Assembly: GCF_001310955.1 (NCBI RefSeq)
Contig: NZ_BAZX01000002.1
Coordinates: 266,581 to 330,580, forward strand
DNA: 64,000 nt
Direction: 5' to 3'
Source: Marinifilum fragile JCM 15579
GTDB taxonomy: Bacteria; Bacteroidota; Bacteroidia; Bacteroidales; Marinifilaceae
The notes under the pieces were generated by a model. It ran no database searches. It was not told the DNA's origin and worked only from the letters and a program-made list of their open reading frames with translations. The position numbers and the translations under genes are program-made. Below, piece after piece: positions 56,943-64,000 of this stretch; the first letter of the stretch is position 1; the number at the start of each line of letters is the position of its first letter.

Positions 56943-57101
56943 CGGGGGCTACAAATATTACGCAGCTCTGCTGCTTAATGTGGATGACTTTCATTTAAAA
57001 CACCTCAAATGTTGAATATGCTGCTAAGGTGCAGCGCACCACAATATTTGTAGAGAAGTAGTAGGGTTTGTAAATCAAGGTACAGCGTACCGTAATATTT
57101 T
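56943..57101. repeat. Three hairpin-plus-AATATTTG elements
   Basis: Copies lie at 56943-56974 (minus), 57028-57053 (plus) and 57079-57101 (plus). Each has a compact palindrome, GCAGCAGAGCTGC, GGTGCAGCGCACC or GGTACAGCGTACC. Each is followed on its own strand by a variant of TAATATTTGTAG. The arms covary between copies, which preserves the hairpin. Confidence 0.7.
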
Positions 57102-57193
57102 CCTGATTTTGCTTTCCGGCTTTTCTCTGTGCTCCTCCGTGTTCTCTGTGGTGATATCAATATTTTATCCTTATGCTTTACGGATATAAAAAT

Positions 57194-57221
57194 GCGAACC
57201 CCAAACATTCTTGAGATTCGC
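57194..57221 (-). repeat. Right copy of the 28-bp terminator repeat
   Basis: Identical over 28 bases to 48188-48215. On the minus strand it forms the same imperfect hairpin, followed by ATTTTTATA, and probably terminates the gene at 57253-57960. Confidence 0.85.
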
Positions 57222-57252
57222 CCCGGTAAATATATCAACTTAACACTATTTT

Positions 57253-57960
57253 CTATTCTTCGTTTGTTGTTTCTTCAACTACTTCTTCATTCTCTTCGGC
57301 CTGTGTAGTCGATTTGCTCGAAGCATAAAGCACATAGTCGTTGTAAAAAGCTTCGTTTTTGTGCTCCCAGATTCTTTTGCCAACCTCGCACAATTCAACA
57401 ATTAATTCGTAAAGCTCATTACCCATTGCAAGACGCTCCACACTTTTTTGTTCGCGAATTGATATGGCCTCGGCTTGTGCATCAATGGCATCGTCTAAAG
57501 CAATGGTAGCATCGGTAGTTTGGGTGATTAACTCGGGAGTTACATTGCGTTTGCTCAATGGTTCTTTAAAGAATTCGGCAGTTTGACAAACATGCTTGGC
57601 ATAAGCTACCAATTCATTATCGGTTTTGCGATCTACTCCGCTAAAACGGAAAGTAGCATACTCTTTGCTTCCGCTGCCCAAAGCCAATTTGGCTTTAAAA
57701 GTAACTTCTCCTAAAAGTCCTACCAAAGTACTTCTGCATTCGTCCTTGGCGTTGGTCTTTAAGGTTTTTTGCCCTTCCCAATACATGTCGGGTAGGATGT
57801 CTTTAAACTGTTTGGTTTTGTCTGCCACCTGGGTAGGAATGGTTTCTTCGTAGCCAAACTTCACGAATTCCGCCACATCACGAGCAACAACAGCTTGAAC
57901 TCTATCGCCGCGCTGTCCCAACTCAGAATAGGCCATTGTAAATTTTTTAGTCTGTTTCAT
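57253..57960 (-). CDS. Hypothetical cytoplasmic helical protein
   Basis: The 235-residue protein has no signal peptide or membrane segment, begins MKQTKKFTMAYSELGQRGDR and ends in an acidic tail (TTQAEENEEVVEETTNEE). It is predicted to be mostly helical. I recognise no domain. It lies alone between repeat-rich regions and is followed by a copy of the 28-bp terminator repeat. Confidence 0.65.
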   Translation of the reverse strand: MKQTKKFTMAYSELGQRGDRVQAVVARDVAEFVKFGYEETIPTQVADKTKQFKDILPDMYWEGQKTLKTNAKDECRSTLVGLLGEVTFKAKLALGSGSKEYATFRFSGVDRKTDNELVAYAKHVCQTAEFFKEPLSKRNVTPELITQTTDATIALDDAIDAQAEAISIREQKSVERLAMGNELYELIVELCEVGKRIWEHKNEAFYNDYVLYASSKSTTQAEENEEVVEETTNEE

Positions 57961-58227
57961 TGTTTAATAATTTTAGGGTGATTGATATATTTTACCGCTG
58001 GAATTAATATGTTGTAAAAAATACAGATTTAAGTTAATAATATTATGCTTTTACTTGTATTAAAATATGTTAAAAGTAATTGGAGGTTGCTGAAATGCCG
58101 ATTAACAGTAGCTTTGCGACTATTTTGTTAGATGATATTTTAGCTTTCAGCTTATAATCAGGTGCTAAAATGGCTTTTTGTTAGAGTTTTAAAAGGCGAA
58201 AATAATAGTTGATATGTCATTTTTTGC

Positions 58228-58458
58228 ATGAGACCTGCCAATGTTAGCGTGAGACTTGCCAATGTTTCCCTCAATGTTAATAAGTGCACGCTCATACCTG
58301 TCATCTGCATCGTGAGACCTGCGAACCGCACGCTCAATGTTGAAAACTGCGCCGTCAATGTTAATAAATGCATCGTGAGACCTGTCATCTGCATCGAGAG
58401 ACCTGCCATCTGCACGCTCAATGTTGATAACCGCACGCTCATTGTTAATAAGTGCAAT
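58228..58458. repeat. Eleven 21-bp tandem units, open on both strands
   Basis: Eleven units keep an exact 21-base period without indels (starts 58228, 58249, 58270, and so on to 58438). Units fall into types such as gtgagacctgcc-, ctcaatgttaat- and ctcatacctgtc-. Twenty-one bases equal seven codons, so both strands stay open: minus 58158-58484 gives heptads like TLSVQMAG and TLTAQFS, plus 58228-58536 gives heptads like VRPANVS and LNVNKCT. A minus-strand heptad-repeat protein of about 108 residues with alternating hydrophobic residues is possible but unproven. Confidence 0.85.
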
Positions 58459-58623
58459 GCATTTGGCAGGAATGACTCAAACATTGGCAGGTGGGAGCTT
58501 GCATTTGCTCACTCACACAAGCTCAAGGGCAGATAGAAGCTTGCCGATGAGGAGAATTAGTGTACCAATGACAGGAGAGAAGGAAACAATGCCAAGAAAG
58601 AGTGTGCAGTTGTGGGTGTTATG

Positions 58624-58652
58624 GTAGAGACGTAGCACTGATACGTCTTTAC
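58624..58652. repeat. REP-like palindrome
   Basis: GTAGAGACGTA and TACGTCTTTAC arms with a short centre form an imperfect hairpin. The GTAGAGACG motif recurs as a short interspersed palindrome in several bacterial genomes; in this window I see one copy. Confidence 0.45.
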
Positions 58653-58820
58653 GAATGAGAGGAGGCTTTTATGAGGAATTTGAGTAATGAAATGTCATTA
58701 GTAAAAGAATTAAAGTTTTATAGCAATAGCAAAAGGCAACGGCTTTTGTGTTTTGAATGGATGATACTAAACCCTGAATGGGTGAGAGTTTACGCCCTGG
58801 TGGGGTAGCTAAGGAATTGA

Positions 58821-58846
58821 AGCTAATGGTGTTATTAGCTTTTTTA
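58821..58846 (+). terminator. Terminator-like hairpin
   Basis: AGCTAAT-GGTGTT-ATTAGCT followed by a T-run. No gene clearly ends before it, so it may be a relic. Confidence 0.45.
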
Positions 58847-59049
58847 TGAAGTTCTGTTTAGGCTCAAATTTATCTACAAGAATTGTGCAGATATTAAATC
58901 ACATCCTCAAATTCATTCTAATTAAGAATTTTTTGTGCTGCTTTGGTATTTTGCACTACCTTACAAAGTATCTAAGTAATGATTAACAAATCTAACCTGT
59001 TGAGATATTGCGAAATGGCATTAGAATTTAAACACTTAAAAGCAGAATT

Positions 59050-59334
59050 ATGATACCAGAAAAATTTAAAAACTATTATACGGGAAAGAATACTCTGTTT
59101 TATCCTGAGTACGAATTTATTATTAAACTTAGTTACCCAAGAGTATTTGTCAAATATAAAATAACAGAAGGTTATTATACTGATTTTGATAAATTTTTTA
59201 ATAACATAGCTGAAGTTCAATATCTTGAAGGTGATAGGCCTTCTGAAATAGATCAGCAAAAGATTCTTGATGACATATGGAATTATATTACTATGGAAAA
59301 AGGTTCGAATCAAGATGACTATATAGAATCATAA
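59050..59334 (+). CDS. Small hypothetical protein
   Basis: The 94-residue protein starts MIPEKFKNYYTGKNTLFYPE and has no signal or membrane segment. It is mixed charged and aromatic-rich (Y/F), with a C-terminal helix. I recognise no family. It is followed 22 bases later by the CPBP-like gene on the same strand. Confidence 0.5.
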   Translation: MIPEKFKNYYTGKNTLFYPEYEFIIKLSYPRVFVKYKITEGYYTDFDKFFNNIAEVQYLEGDRPSEIDQQKILDDIWNYITMEKGSNQDDYIES

Positions 59335-59356
59335 GTCTGCAAATCTGATAGGTAAA

Positions 59357-59989
59357 TTGAAATATAATAGTCTACAACACCTGGAGATACTGGCGGTTTT
59401 TATAACTGCCATTCTTAAGTTCATCCTTATGGATCGGCTAGATTATAGAGCATTCTATACTGTAGGGGTTATTCTGTTGTGGCTGATTTATATTTTTTTT
59501 AGGGTAAAAACTAATCCCAAAAGCTTGCATGTTTGGGGTTTTAAGAAAGAGAATTTCAAGCAAACAATTATTTATTTGACTCCTATAATTTTTATAAGTA
59601 TTGTAATATCTGTTATTTATGGTAGTTATAATAGTGAGCTGTCTTTTTCCTGGCATTTTATTTTGATATTTTTACTTTATCCATGTTGGGGTATTATTCA
59701 ACAATTTATGATGTTGGGAATTATTTCACATAACCTGGTAGCCATTTCAAAAGTAAAAATTAACAGGTTTTTTATCATTTTTCTGGTCTCAACATTATTT
59801 AGTCTAATTCATTACCCAAGTTATTCGCTTATGATTTTCACCTTCTTTTTAGAAATGGTGTTTATTACGGTATATCTAAAATGGAGGAATTTGTGGGCTA
59901 TTGGTCTTGCTCATGGTTGGATTGCAACATTTATATTGTACTTTATTTTGAATCGCGATCTATGGTCAGAACTCTTTGTACGATTCTAA
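59357..59989 (+). CDS. CPBP-type intramembrane protease-like protein, atypical motif
   Basis: The 210-residue protein from a TTG start (AGG seven bases upstream) has about seven hydrophobic segments. The C-terminal helices FSLIHYPSYSLMIFTFF and GLAHGWIATF match CPBP (Abi) motifs 2 and 3. Motif 1, normally EExxxR, is replaced by IIQQFMM, so proteolysis is doubtful. It overlaps the convergent gene by four bases. The function may be non-catalytic; a role in the acyltransferase cassette is only positional. Confidence 0.7.
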   Translation: MKYNSLQHLEILAVFITAILKFILMDRLDYRAFYTVGVILLWLIYIFFRVKTNPKSLHVWGFKKENFKQTIIYLTPIIFISIVISVIYGSYNSELSFSWHFILIFLLYPCWGIIQQFMMLGIISHNLVAISKVKINRFFIIFLVSTLFSLIHYPSYSLMIFTFFLEMVFITVYLKWRNLWAIGLAHGWIATFILYFILNRDLWSELFVRF

Positions 59990-60708
59990 ATATCAAAGAA
60001 CCTACGCAACTTTATTTCAACCTTGAGCCTGTAATGTACAAACAATAATAATATTGATATTGGTATCAGACATGATCCTACAATGATACTCCATCGAAGT
60101 TGGATAGCATTTTTAAAATAGAGTGATATAAAAATTTCTGTGCATATCAGAAATATGCCTATTGCAAAAAAAATTACTGCTAAGATGTTAAATCCATGAT
60201 GTTTTGATATTTTCACAATCCAAAACACCATAACCAAGAGGGCATATAGCGAAACAAGAATAGGTATTCCTAGTTTTATTCCCCAACCCGTATTTGAACT
60301 TATCAAATCTAGAAGTATAATGAGAAGAGCATTGGAAAAGAAATTACCCAAGACTAAAAAAAAGACTTTGTTCGGACTGAATGTGAAACAGCTAATGTTG
60401 GCAAATAGAGCTATGGAGACAACTACATTATATAATGACCAGGAGATTGTTTTATTTAAAATTAGATTGATAGTCATTGTTGCAATACTTCCTGATAGTA
60501 AGATTATGCCAGATATTTCCCAAAATAGTTTTCGTTTCTGAGCATTTGTCAGGTTCTTACTACCATTCTGAATTTCATTCTCAGAATTAAATTGTTTTGA
60601 TTTCGATTCATGAGGGACACTCGGTTTCTCTCCTCTGGATAAACCGCACAATGGGCAAAAAGTCATATTAGTGTCCAATTCTACACCACAATAATTGCAA
60701 TAACTCAT
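59986..60708 (-). CDS. Zinc-ribbon membrane protein, DUF6320-like
   Basis: The 240-residue protein has an N-terminal zinc ribbon (YCNYCGVELDTNMTFCPLCG), a polar linker (about 25-55) and six hydrophobic segments. This layout is that of DUF6320 proteins, which are found beside alcohol acetyltransferase/condensation-type genes, as here: it lies three bases after the acyltransferase gene on the same strand. It is an inner-membrane protein of unknown role. Confidence 0.75.
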   Translation of the reverse strand: MSYCNYCGVELDTNMTFCPLCGLSRGEKPSVPHESKSKQFNSENEIQNGSKNLTNAQKRKLFWEISGIILLSGSIATMTINLILNKTISWSLYNVVVSIALFANISCFTFSPNKVFFLVLGNFFSNALLIILLDLISSNTGWGIKLGIPILVSLYALLVMVFWIVKISKHHGFNILAVIFFAIGIFLICTEIFISLYFKNAIQLRWSIIVGSCLIPISILLLFVHYRLKVEIKLRRFFDI

Positions 60709-60711
60709 ATC

Positions 60712-61995
60712 CTAAATCTTATTTTTTAGTTTTACATTTATTCCTTGTTGACTAAGAAAGTGAAGGAATTTCTGCTCAAAATCTTTTGATTTGGAAATAT
60801 TTCCAAAACTCAAAACAAGTTTATTATCATATCCAATAACACCACAGTTTAATTTAAGCTTTTTATTTGGGGGAGGTGGTGTAACGGCAAAAAAATTGAC
60901 CTTATTACTAATTGAAGGTGGTAACTCTACTTTTCCCAAATTGGTTACTACTCCGCTGTATTGGTTCGCTCCTTCTGAATAGTATTTTATATGCAGCACA
61001 AGACTTTTTAACCATAGGGGTATTCCTCTGAGTAATATTTTTTTTTCGCTACCAACATTACGAGAGATTATTTTATTAATGAGTTTTTCGTCTGTTTCAA
61101 CCTTCATTTTATGATAGACAATTTTGAGTATCTCTTCAAATGAATACTTGCCCAAGCGAAAATCTATTTCGGGCATTACAAAAAGTGAAAAATTACGCAT
61201 TGTCTTACTTGGGTAAATTTTTCTGAGATTAATAGGAACCTGGATTCGAGCAATATTATTTCGAGGAGATATGCCTTTTCCCTTGTGTTCAAAATAGATG
61301 TCTTGCAGAACTAAAAGATAAACCGCGACTAAGTATTCGGTTATGCTTACATCTTTTTCTTGTATTTTTTGTTGAATTTCCTTGATGGATAAAATGGCGA
61401 ACAAAACATCAAATCGTGGTTTACTTCTTAAATGGAAAGGTAGATGAAATGCCTTAGTTTGTCTTGTGATTGTAGGGATGTTTTCTTTAAAATAACGACG
61501 ATATGCATCTTCAATTTCTTCTTTATCGAAATCCGTGGTGAAAAAATGATCTATTTGCTTATTGCTTATTAATCCTCTTTCATTAAAATAATAGATAAGA
61601 ATTGATTTCAGAAAGATGAACAGGCCGTGACCATCCGTTAGAATATGTGATAACTCAACACTTATCTTATTTTTAAAGACGAGGACTCTTAGTAATAGTT
61701 TATTTTCTTTATTCTTATAAAATGCTCTACACGGTAGGGTATCATCAGGCATAACTTTTACTGAACCTTCTACCTGTTCAAGGTAATACCAAAAAAAGCC
61801 TTTACGTAATTGTACTTTAAAATAATGAAACCTTACTTCGGCCTTTTTAATGGCGTTTAGAAGACTGCTTATGACAATCGACTCTGTTAATACTGCCGAT
61901 AATCTCATAACTGTAGTATGCTCCTTGTTGCGAATAGCTGGAAATATTTTAGCAGCATTATCTAAAGGACTCCAGAAGGTCTCTTTCTTTTTCAT
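60712..61995 (-). CDS. Condensation/alcohol-acetyltransferase-type acyltransferase
   Basis: The 427-residue protein has the HxxxDG motif (ELSHILTDGHGL), a C-terminal GVVTNLGKVELP with a DFGWG-like region replaced, and N-terminal FPAIRNKEHTTVMRL. It belongs to the chloramphenicol-acetyltransferase-like superfamily with alcohol acetyltransferases and condensation domains. The acceptor is unknown: alcohols, lipids or peptides are possible. It leads a two-gene unit with the DUF6320-like protein. Confidence 0.8.
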   Translation of the reverse strand: MKKKETFWSPLDNAAKIFPAIRNKEHTTVMRLSAVLTESIVISSLLNAIKKAEVRFHYFKVQLRKGFFWYYLEQVEGSVKVMPDDTLPCRAFYKNKENKLLLRVLVFKNKISVELSHILTDGHGLFIFLKSILIYYFNERGLISNKQIDHFFTTDFDKEEIEDAYRRYFKENIPTITRQTKAFHLPFHLRSKPRFDVLFAILSIKEIQQKIQEKDVSITEYLVAVYLLVLQDIYFEHKGKGISPRNNIARIQVPINLRKIYPSKTMRNFSLFVMPEIDFRLGKYSFEEILKIVYHKMKVETDEKLINKIISRNVGSEKKILLRGIPLWLKSLVLHIKYYSEGANQYSGVVTNLGKVELPPSISNKVNFFAVTPPPPNKKLKLNCGVIGYDNKLVLSFGNISKSKDFEQKFLHFLSQQGINVKLKNKI

Positions 61996-62129
61996 GGTAT
62001 AATGGTTTGTTTGAAAACCAAATCTTTAGATTAAAGTTACCAATAAAATAAACTATTGAATAATTAAAATTCCTAACTTGTTATTCAACCTTTTAGTAAT
62101 TAATTCTGAAAGTACAAGCTTAATATATC

Positions 62130-62582
62130 GTGAAGGAGGTTTTAATCATTTTTTTTAGTAGTTGGAAATTTGCCGCAGTTTTTCCAATTGCCATATATGC
62201 ATTTGATATGTCATTTTTTGAGACGATACTATATACCAATATTGGTGGGATAGTTGGACTCGTATTTTTTACTTTTACTTCAAAAGGTCTAATTAAAATT
62301 TACGATGCTTTATTACCTGCTATTTTCAAAAATAGGATAAAACCTAAAAGAATATTTACAAAAAGAAGGCGGCGAATTATAAAACTTAAAGCCAAGTATG
62401 GATTCCCAGGAATAGTTCTACTCACGCATGTGGTCTTGTCAATTCCTATTGGGGTTTTCCTTACTACAAAATACTTTGGGAATAAAAAGTATAGCTACTT
62501 GTATATGGTTTTGGGTCAAGTTACCTGGTCATTTATTTATACAATTTTTTACACAGAGGTGAAGACTTTGATTCCGACATGA
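62130..62582 (+). CDS. Small membrane protein of unknown family
   Basis: The 150-residue protein from a GTG start has three or four hydrophobic segments and a strongly basic cytoplasmic loop (RIFTKRRRRIIKLKAKYG). A segment GFPGIVLLTHVVLSIPIGVF resembles SNARE-associated or small DedA-like proteins, but I cannot name the family. It stands alone between the acyltransferase unit and a gene remnant. Confidence 0.6.
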   Translation: MKEVLIIFFSSWKFAAVFPIAIYAFDMSFFETILYTNIGGIVGLVFFTFTSKGLIKIYDALLPAIFKNRIKPKRIFTKRRRRIIKLKAKYGFPGIVLLTHVVLSIPIGVFLTTKYFGNKKYSYLYMVLGQVTWSFIYTIFYTEVKTLIPT

Positions 62583-62642
62583 CATTAGTTTTTAGTACAT
62601 AATGAGTGACTATATAAGAGTCTTTTTTTTAAAGTTTAAATA

Positions 62643-62953
62643 TTGAAAAAAGCAGCAGCTATTACTAATACAGAATTGGGAGTGTTATCTGAAGATAAAT
62701 CTACACTAATTGTCAAAGTTTATGATGAAATTATTGCGGGTAAATTAGAAGATCACTTTCCTTTAGTTGTTTGGCAAACAGGATCAGGTACTCATACAAA
62801 TATGAATTGTAATTAGGTTATTGCAATTGTAGTCATGTTATTTTTGGTGGAAAACTTGATGATGGAGAACGTTTCATACATCCAATCGATGACCTTAATA
62901 AATCACAACCATCGAATGATACCATCCCAACTGCAGTTGGTACAGGGCTATAA
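62643..62953 (+). pseudogene. fumC: Decayed fragment of fumarate hydratase class II
   Basis: The first frame reads [19 protein letters not shown], later [17 protein letters not shown], then a TAG; after a frame change it reads [20 protein letters not shown] and PSNDTIPTA before another stop. FumC has the same segments in the same order ([42 protein letters not shown]). The N-terminus, catalytic centre and C-terminal two thirds are missing and two residues are changed in conserved motifs. It is a non-functional relic. Confidence 0.85.
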
Positions 62954-63378
62954 ACAATATGTATAGCAAAACATGGCGTTGCCCCACTTTATTGCTAACG
63001 CCTCTTCGAGGTATATTCATTATGGGAAGCAATGGGAAGAGGTTTCTGCAAAGCCTGCATTTACTCCTCAAGAAATTTTGCATTCAATTGATTAATCAGA
63101 GCGATATTGAAACAAATCAGGTAAAGATAAAAATTGCATGATGTGACACAATGACTTATTTAGCAGTGTTTTGTGTCAAAAATTCAGAGGTGATATTTTG
63201 AATGATGAAAATTTGTCAGTTAACAGTATTGCCTATGTTTTGAAGAGGTTTTGATTTTCAGAGTTCTACAAAATCGTGGTGGATTTGGCATTTTATTTGA
63301 AAGAAATGAAGTGAATCGCGATTCTAATTTTATTGAGAATATAAGTATGTATTAATTTAAATTAGGGAGGGTATAATT
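62954..63378. other. Region after the fumC relic
   Basis: A 40-codon frame at 62973-63095 (MALPHFIANASSRY...) has no recognisable family. An 8-bp inverted repeat TGACACAA (63144-63151) and TTGTGTCA (63171-63178) is visible. No other gene is seen before hsp20. Confidence 0.5.
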
Positions 63379-63822
63379 ATGACTTTAGTTAAGAAAAATA
63401 CCGATAATTTTTTCCCATCCTTCTTTGATAACTTTTTCTCCAGAGATTGGATGGATTGGAATACCACAAATTTCTCTACAACAAACACTACTTTACCAGC
63501 AGTGAATGTTAAGGAGGATAAAAACGAATTTACGATTGAGGTTGCTGCACCTGGAATGGATAAGAAAGACTTCAATATTAACTTAGACAATAATCAGTTA
63601 ACCATTTCTTCTGAAAAGAAGAGTGAGACTGAAAATAAGGGAGACAAATATACCAGAAAAGAATTCTCTTATTGTTCGTTCCAGCGTTCGTTCCAATTGC
63701 CTTCGGAGGTAGTGGATGGTGATAAAATAAAGGCCAATTATTCTGATGGAATTTTGGTGATTCACTTGCCTAAAAAAGAAGAAGCGAAGCCTAAACCAGC
63801 AAGAATTATTAAAATTTCCTAA
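63379..63822 (+). CDS. Small heat-shock protein Hsp20
   Basis: The 147-residue protein has an N-terminal SFFDNFFSRDWMDWN-type region, the alpha-crystallin domain (ALPAVNVKEDKNEFTIEVAAPGM in sections, with the C-terminal SDGILVIHLPKKE) and the I-x-I tail motif ARIIKIS. It is an ATP-independent holdase chaperone in the cytoplasm. A Shine-Dalgarno-like GGGAGG lies 8 bases before the ATG, stronger than is usual in this genome. It is followed by a hairpin. Confidence 0.95.
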   Translation: MTLVKKNTDNFFPSFFDNFFSRDWMDWNTTNFSTTNTTLPAVNVKEDKNEFTIEVAAPGMDKKDFNINLDNNQLTISSEKKSETENKGDKYTRKEFSYCSFQRSFQLPSEVVDGDKIKANYSDGILVIHLPKKEEAKPKPARIIKIS

Positions 63823-63850
63823 AATTCATTGGACTGTTTATAAAAAATAT

Positions 63851-63885
63851 GCTTGCCACTTACTCTGCAAAAGGTAGGTGGTAAG
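63851..63885 (+). terminator. Hairpin after hsp20
   Basis: GCTTGCCACTTAC pairs with GTAGGTGGTAAGC (two G-T pairs) across a 9-base loop, about 30 bases past the hsp20 stop. No strong T-run follows, so termination may be weak. Confidence 0.55.
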
Positions 63886-63960
63886 CTTATGGATTAGAAT
63901 GAGCTTTAAAATAAAAGGTTTATTTAAATTGGAATCAAGAGAAATAGATTTCTCTTATCC

Positions 63961-64000
63961 TCAAGCCGGTAGGCTCCTACTTTTTCCATTGATGAAAAAG
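63961..64000 (+). repeat. Dispersed repeat, copy 2 (cut by window edge)
   Basis: TCAAGCCG, GGCTCCTAC and CTTTTTCCAT then ATGAAAAAG match the copy at 10157-10198 in opposite orientation. The right end is cut by the window. Confidence 0.6.

Larger units (their letters stand above)
56639..57252. other. Repeat-rich intergenic region upstream of the ceramide-type operon
   Basis: About 610 bases hold no gene. Two short stretches with a CACAGAG/CTCTGTG motif (around 56874-56912 and 57122-57150) are in opposite orientation. Three copies of a hairpin-plus-AATATT element (56943-57101) and the 28-bp repeat at 57194-57221 are listed separately. Confidence 0.65.
57961..59049. other. Non-coding or repeat region
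   Basis: About 1.1 kb has no gene I can assign. It contains the 21-bp tandem repeats (58228-58458), a REP-like hairpin (58624-58652) and a terminator-like hairpin (58821-58846). The stretch 58740-58820 contains GC-richer inverted bits (CCCTGAATGGG, CCCTGGTGGGG) that look like degenerate repeats. Confidence 0.6.

Noticed and set aside
58228..58458. CRISPR array in the 21-bp repeat region
   Set aside because: Units are contiguous, vary internally and are shorter than CRISPR repeat-spacer units; no cas genes.
62973..63095. A 40-residue protein MALPHFIANASSRY...
   Set aside because: No family, next to a decayed gene; kept only as a note in the intergenic entry.

Overview
The window looks like chromosomal DNA of a low-GC member of the Bacteroidota, most likely a marine or sediment Marinilabiliales/Bacteroidales-type organism. 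The signs are TonB-dependent receptors with a carboxypeptidase-like N-terminal domain, a type IX secretion C-terminal sorting domain, Bacteroidota-restricted families (DUF3667, DUF4469, DUF4625, DUF4833, DUF5686, DUF5689), promoter boxes of the TAnnTTTG type and the near absence of Shine-Dalgarno sequences. No phage, plasmid or CRISPR genes are visible. Genus-level placement cannot be made from the text alone.

Layout. 0-6 kb: end of a probable ABC ATPase, a PadR/PspC envelope-stress-like operon, a ferredoxin and typA. 6-20 kb: two TonB-dependent receptors, a DUF4469 DNA-binding-type protein, and a run of secreted nucleases (an EEP-family nuclease, a DUF5689 plus three lamin-tail-domain lipoprotein, and two endonuclease I proteins, one lipid-anchored and one T9SS-exported), which together suggest capture and use of extracellular DNA. 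20-36 kb: an MFS transporter, a PAP2 phosphatase, two tRNA-Asn genes with a GIY-YIG nuclease gene wedged between an intact tRNA and a broken tRNA copy, kbl, two tandem deoxynucleoside kinases, a GH3-type adenylating enzyme, CvpA, tyrS, a SpoIIE-type phosphatase, efp and tsaB. 36-48 kb: a five-gene TolC/adaptor/MacB-type efflux operon, dgt, a small orphan gene behind three 21-bp TTACGTAA repeats, a CotH-like secreted protein and a purple-acid-phosphatase-like enzyme.

48-57 kb: a tightly overlapping minus-strand operon (DUF5686 barrel, LTA-synthase-like transferase, serine palmitoyltransferase, GNAT-like ceramide synthase candidate, epimerase-like ceramide reductase candidate, DUF4833) that reads as a bacterial ceramide/sphingolipid operon. 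It is visibly richer in GC than the rest. It contains five reading-frame breaks in four genes, and an identical 28-bp hairpin sequence lies at both ends. No other long gene in the window is interrupted this way, so either this segment is decaying or its sequence is locally inaccurate.

57-64 kb: repeat-rich accessory DNA, including eleven 21-bp tandem units open on both strands, several short hairpin repeats and a decayed fumC fragment. It also holds a small cassette of membrane protein, DUF6320-like protein and condensation/acetyltransferase, and an Hsp20 gene at the right edge. Function links (DNA use, ceramide synthesis) are inferred from family identity and gene order; motifs, repeats and frame breaks are read directly from the sequence.
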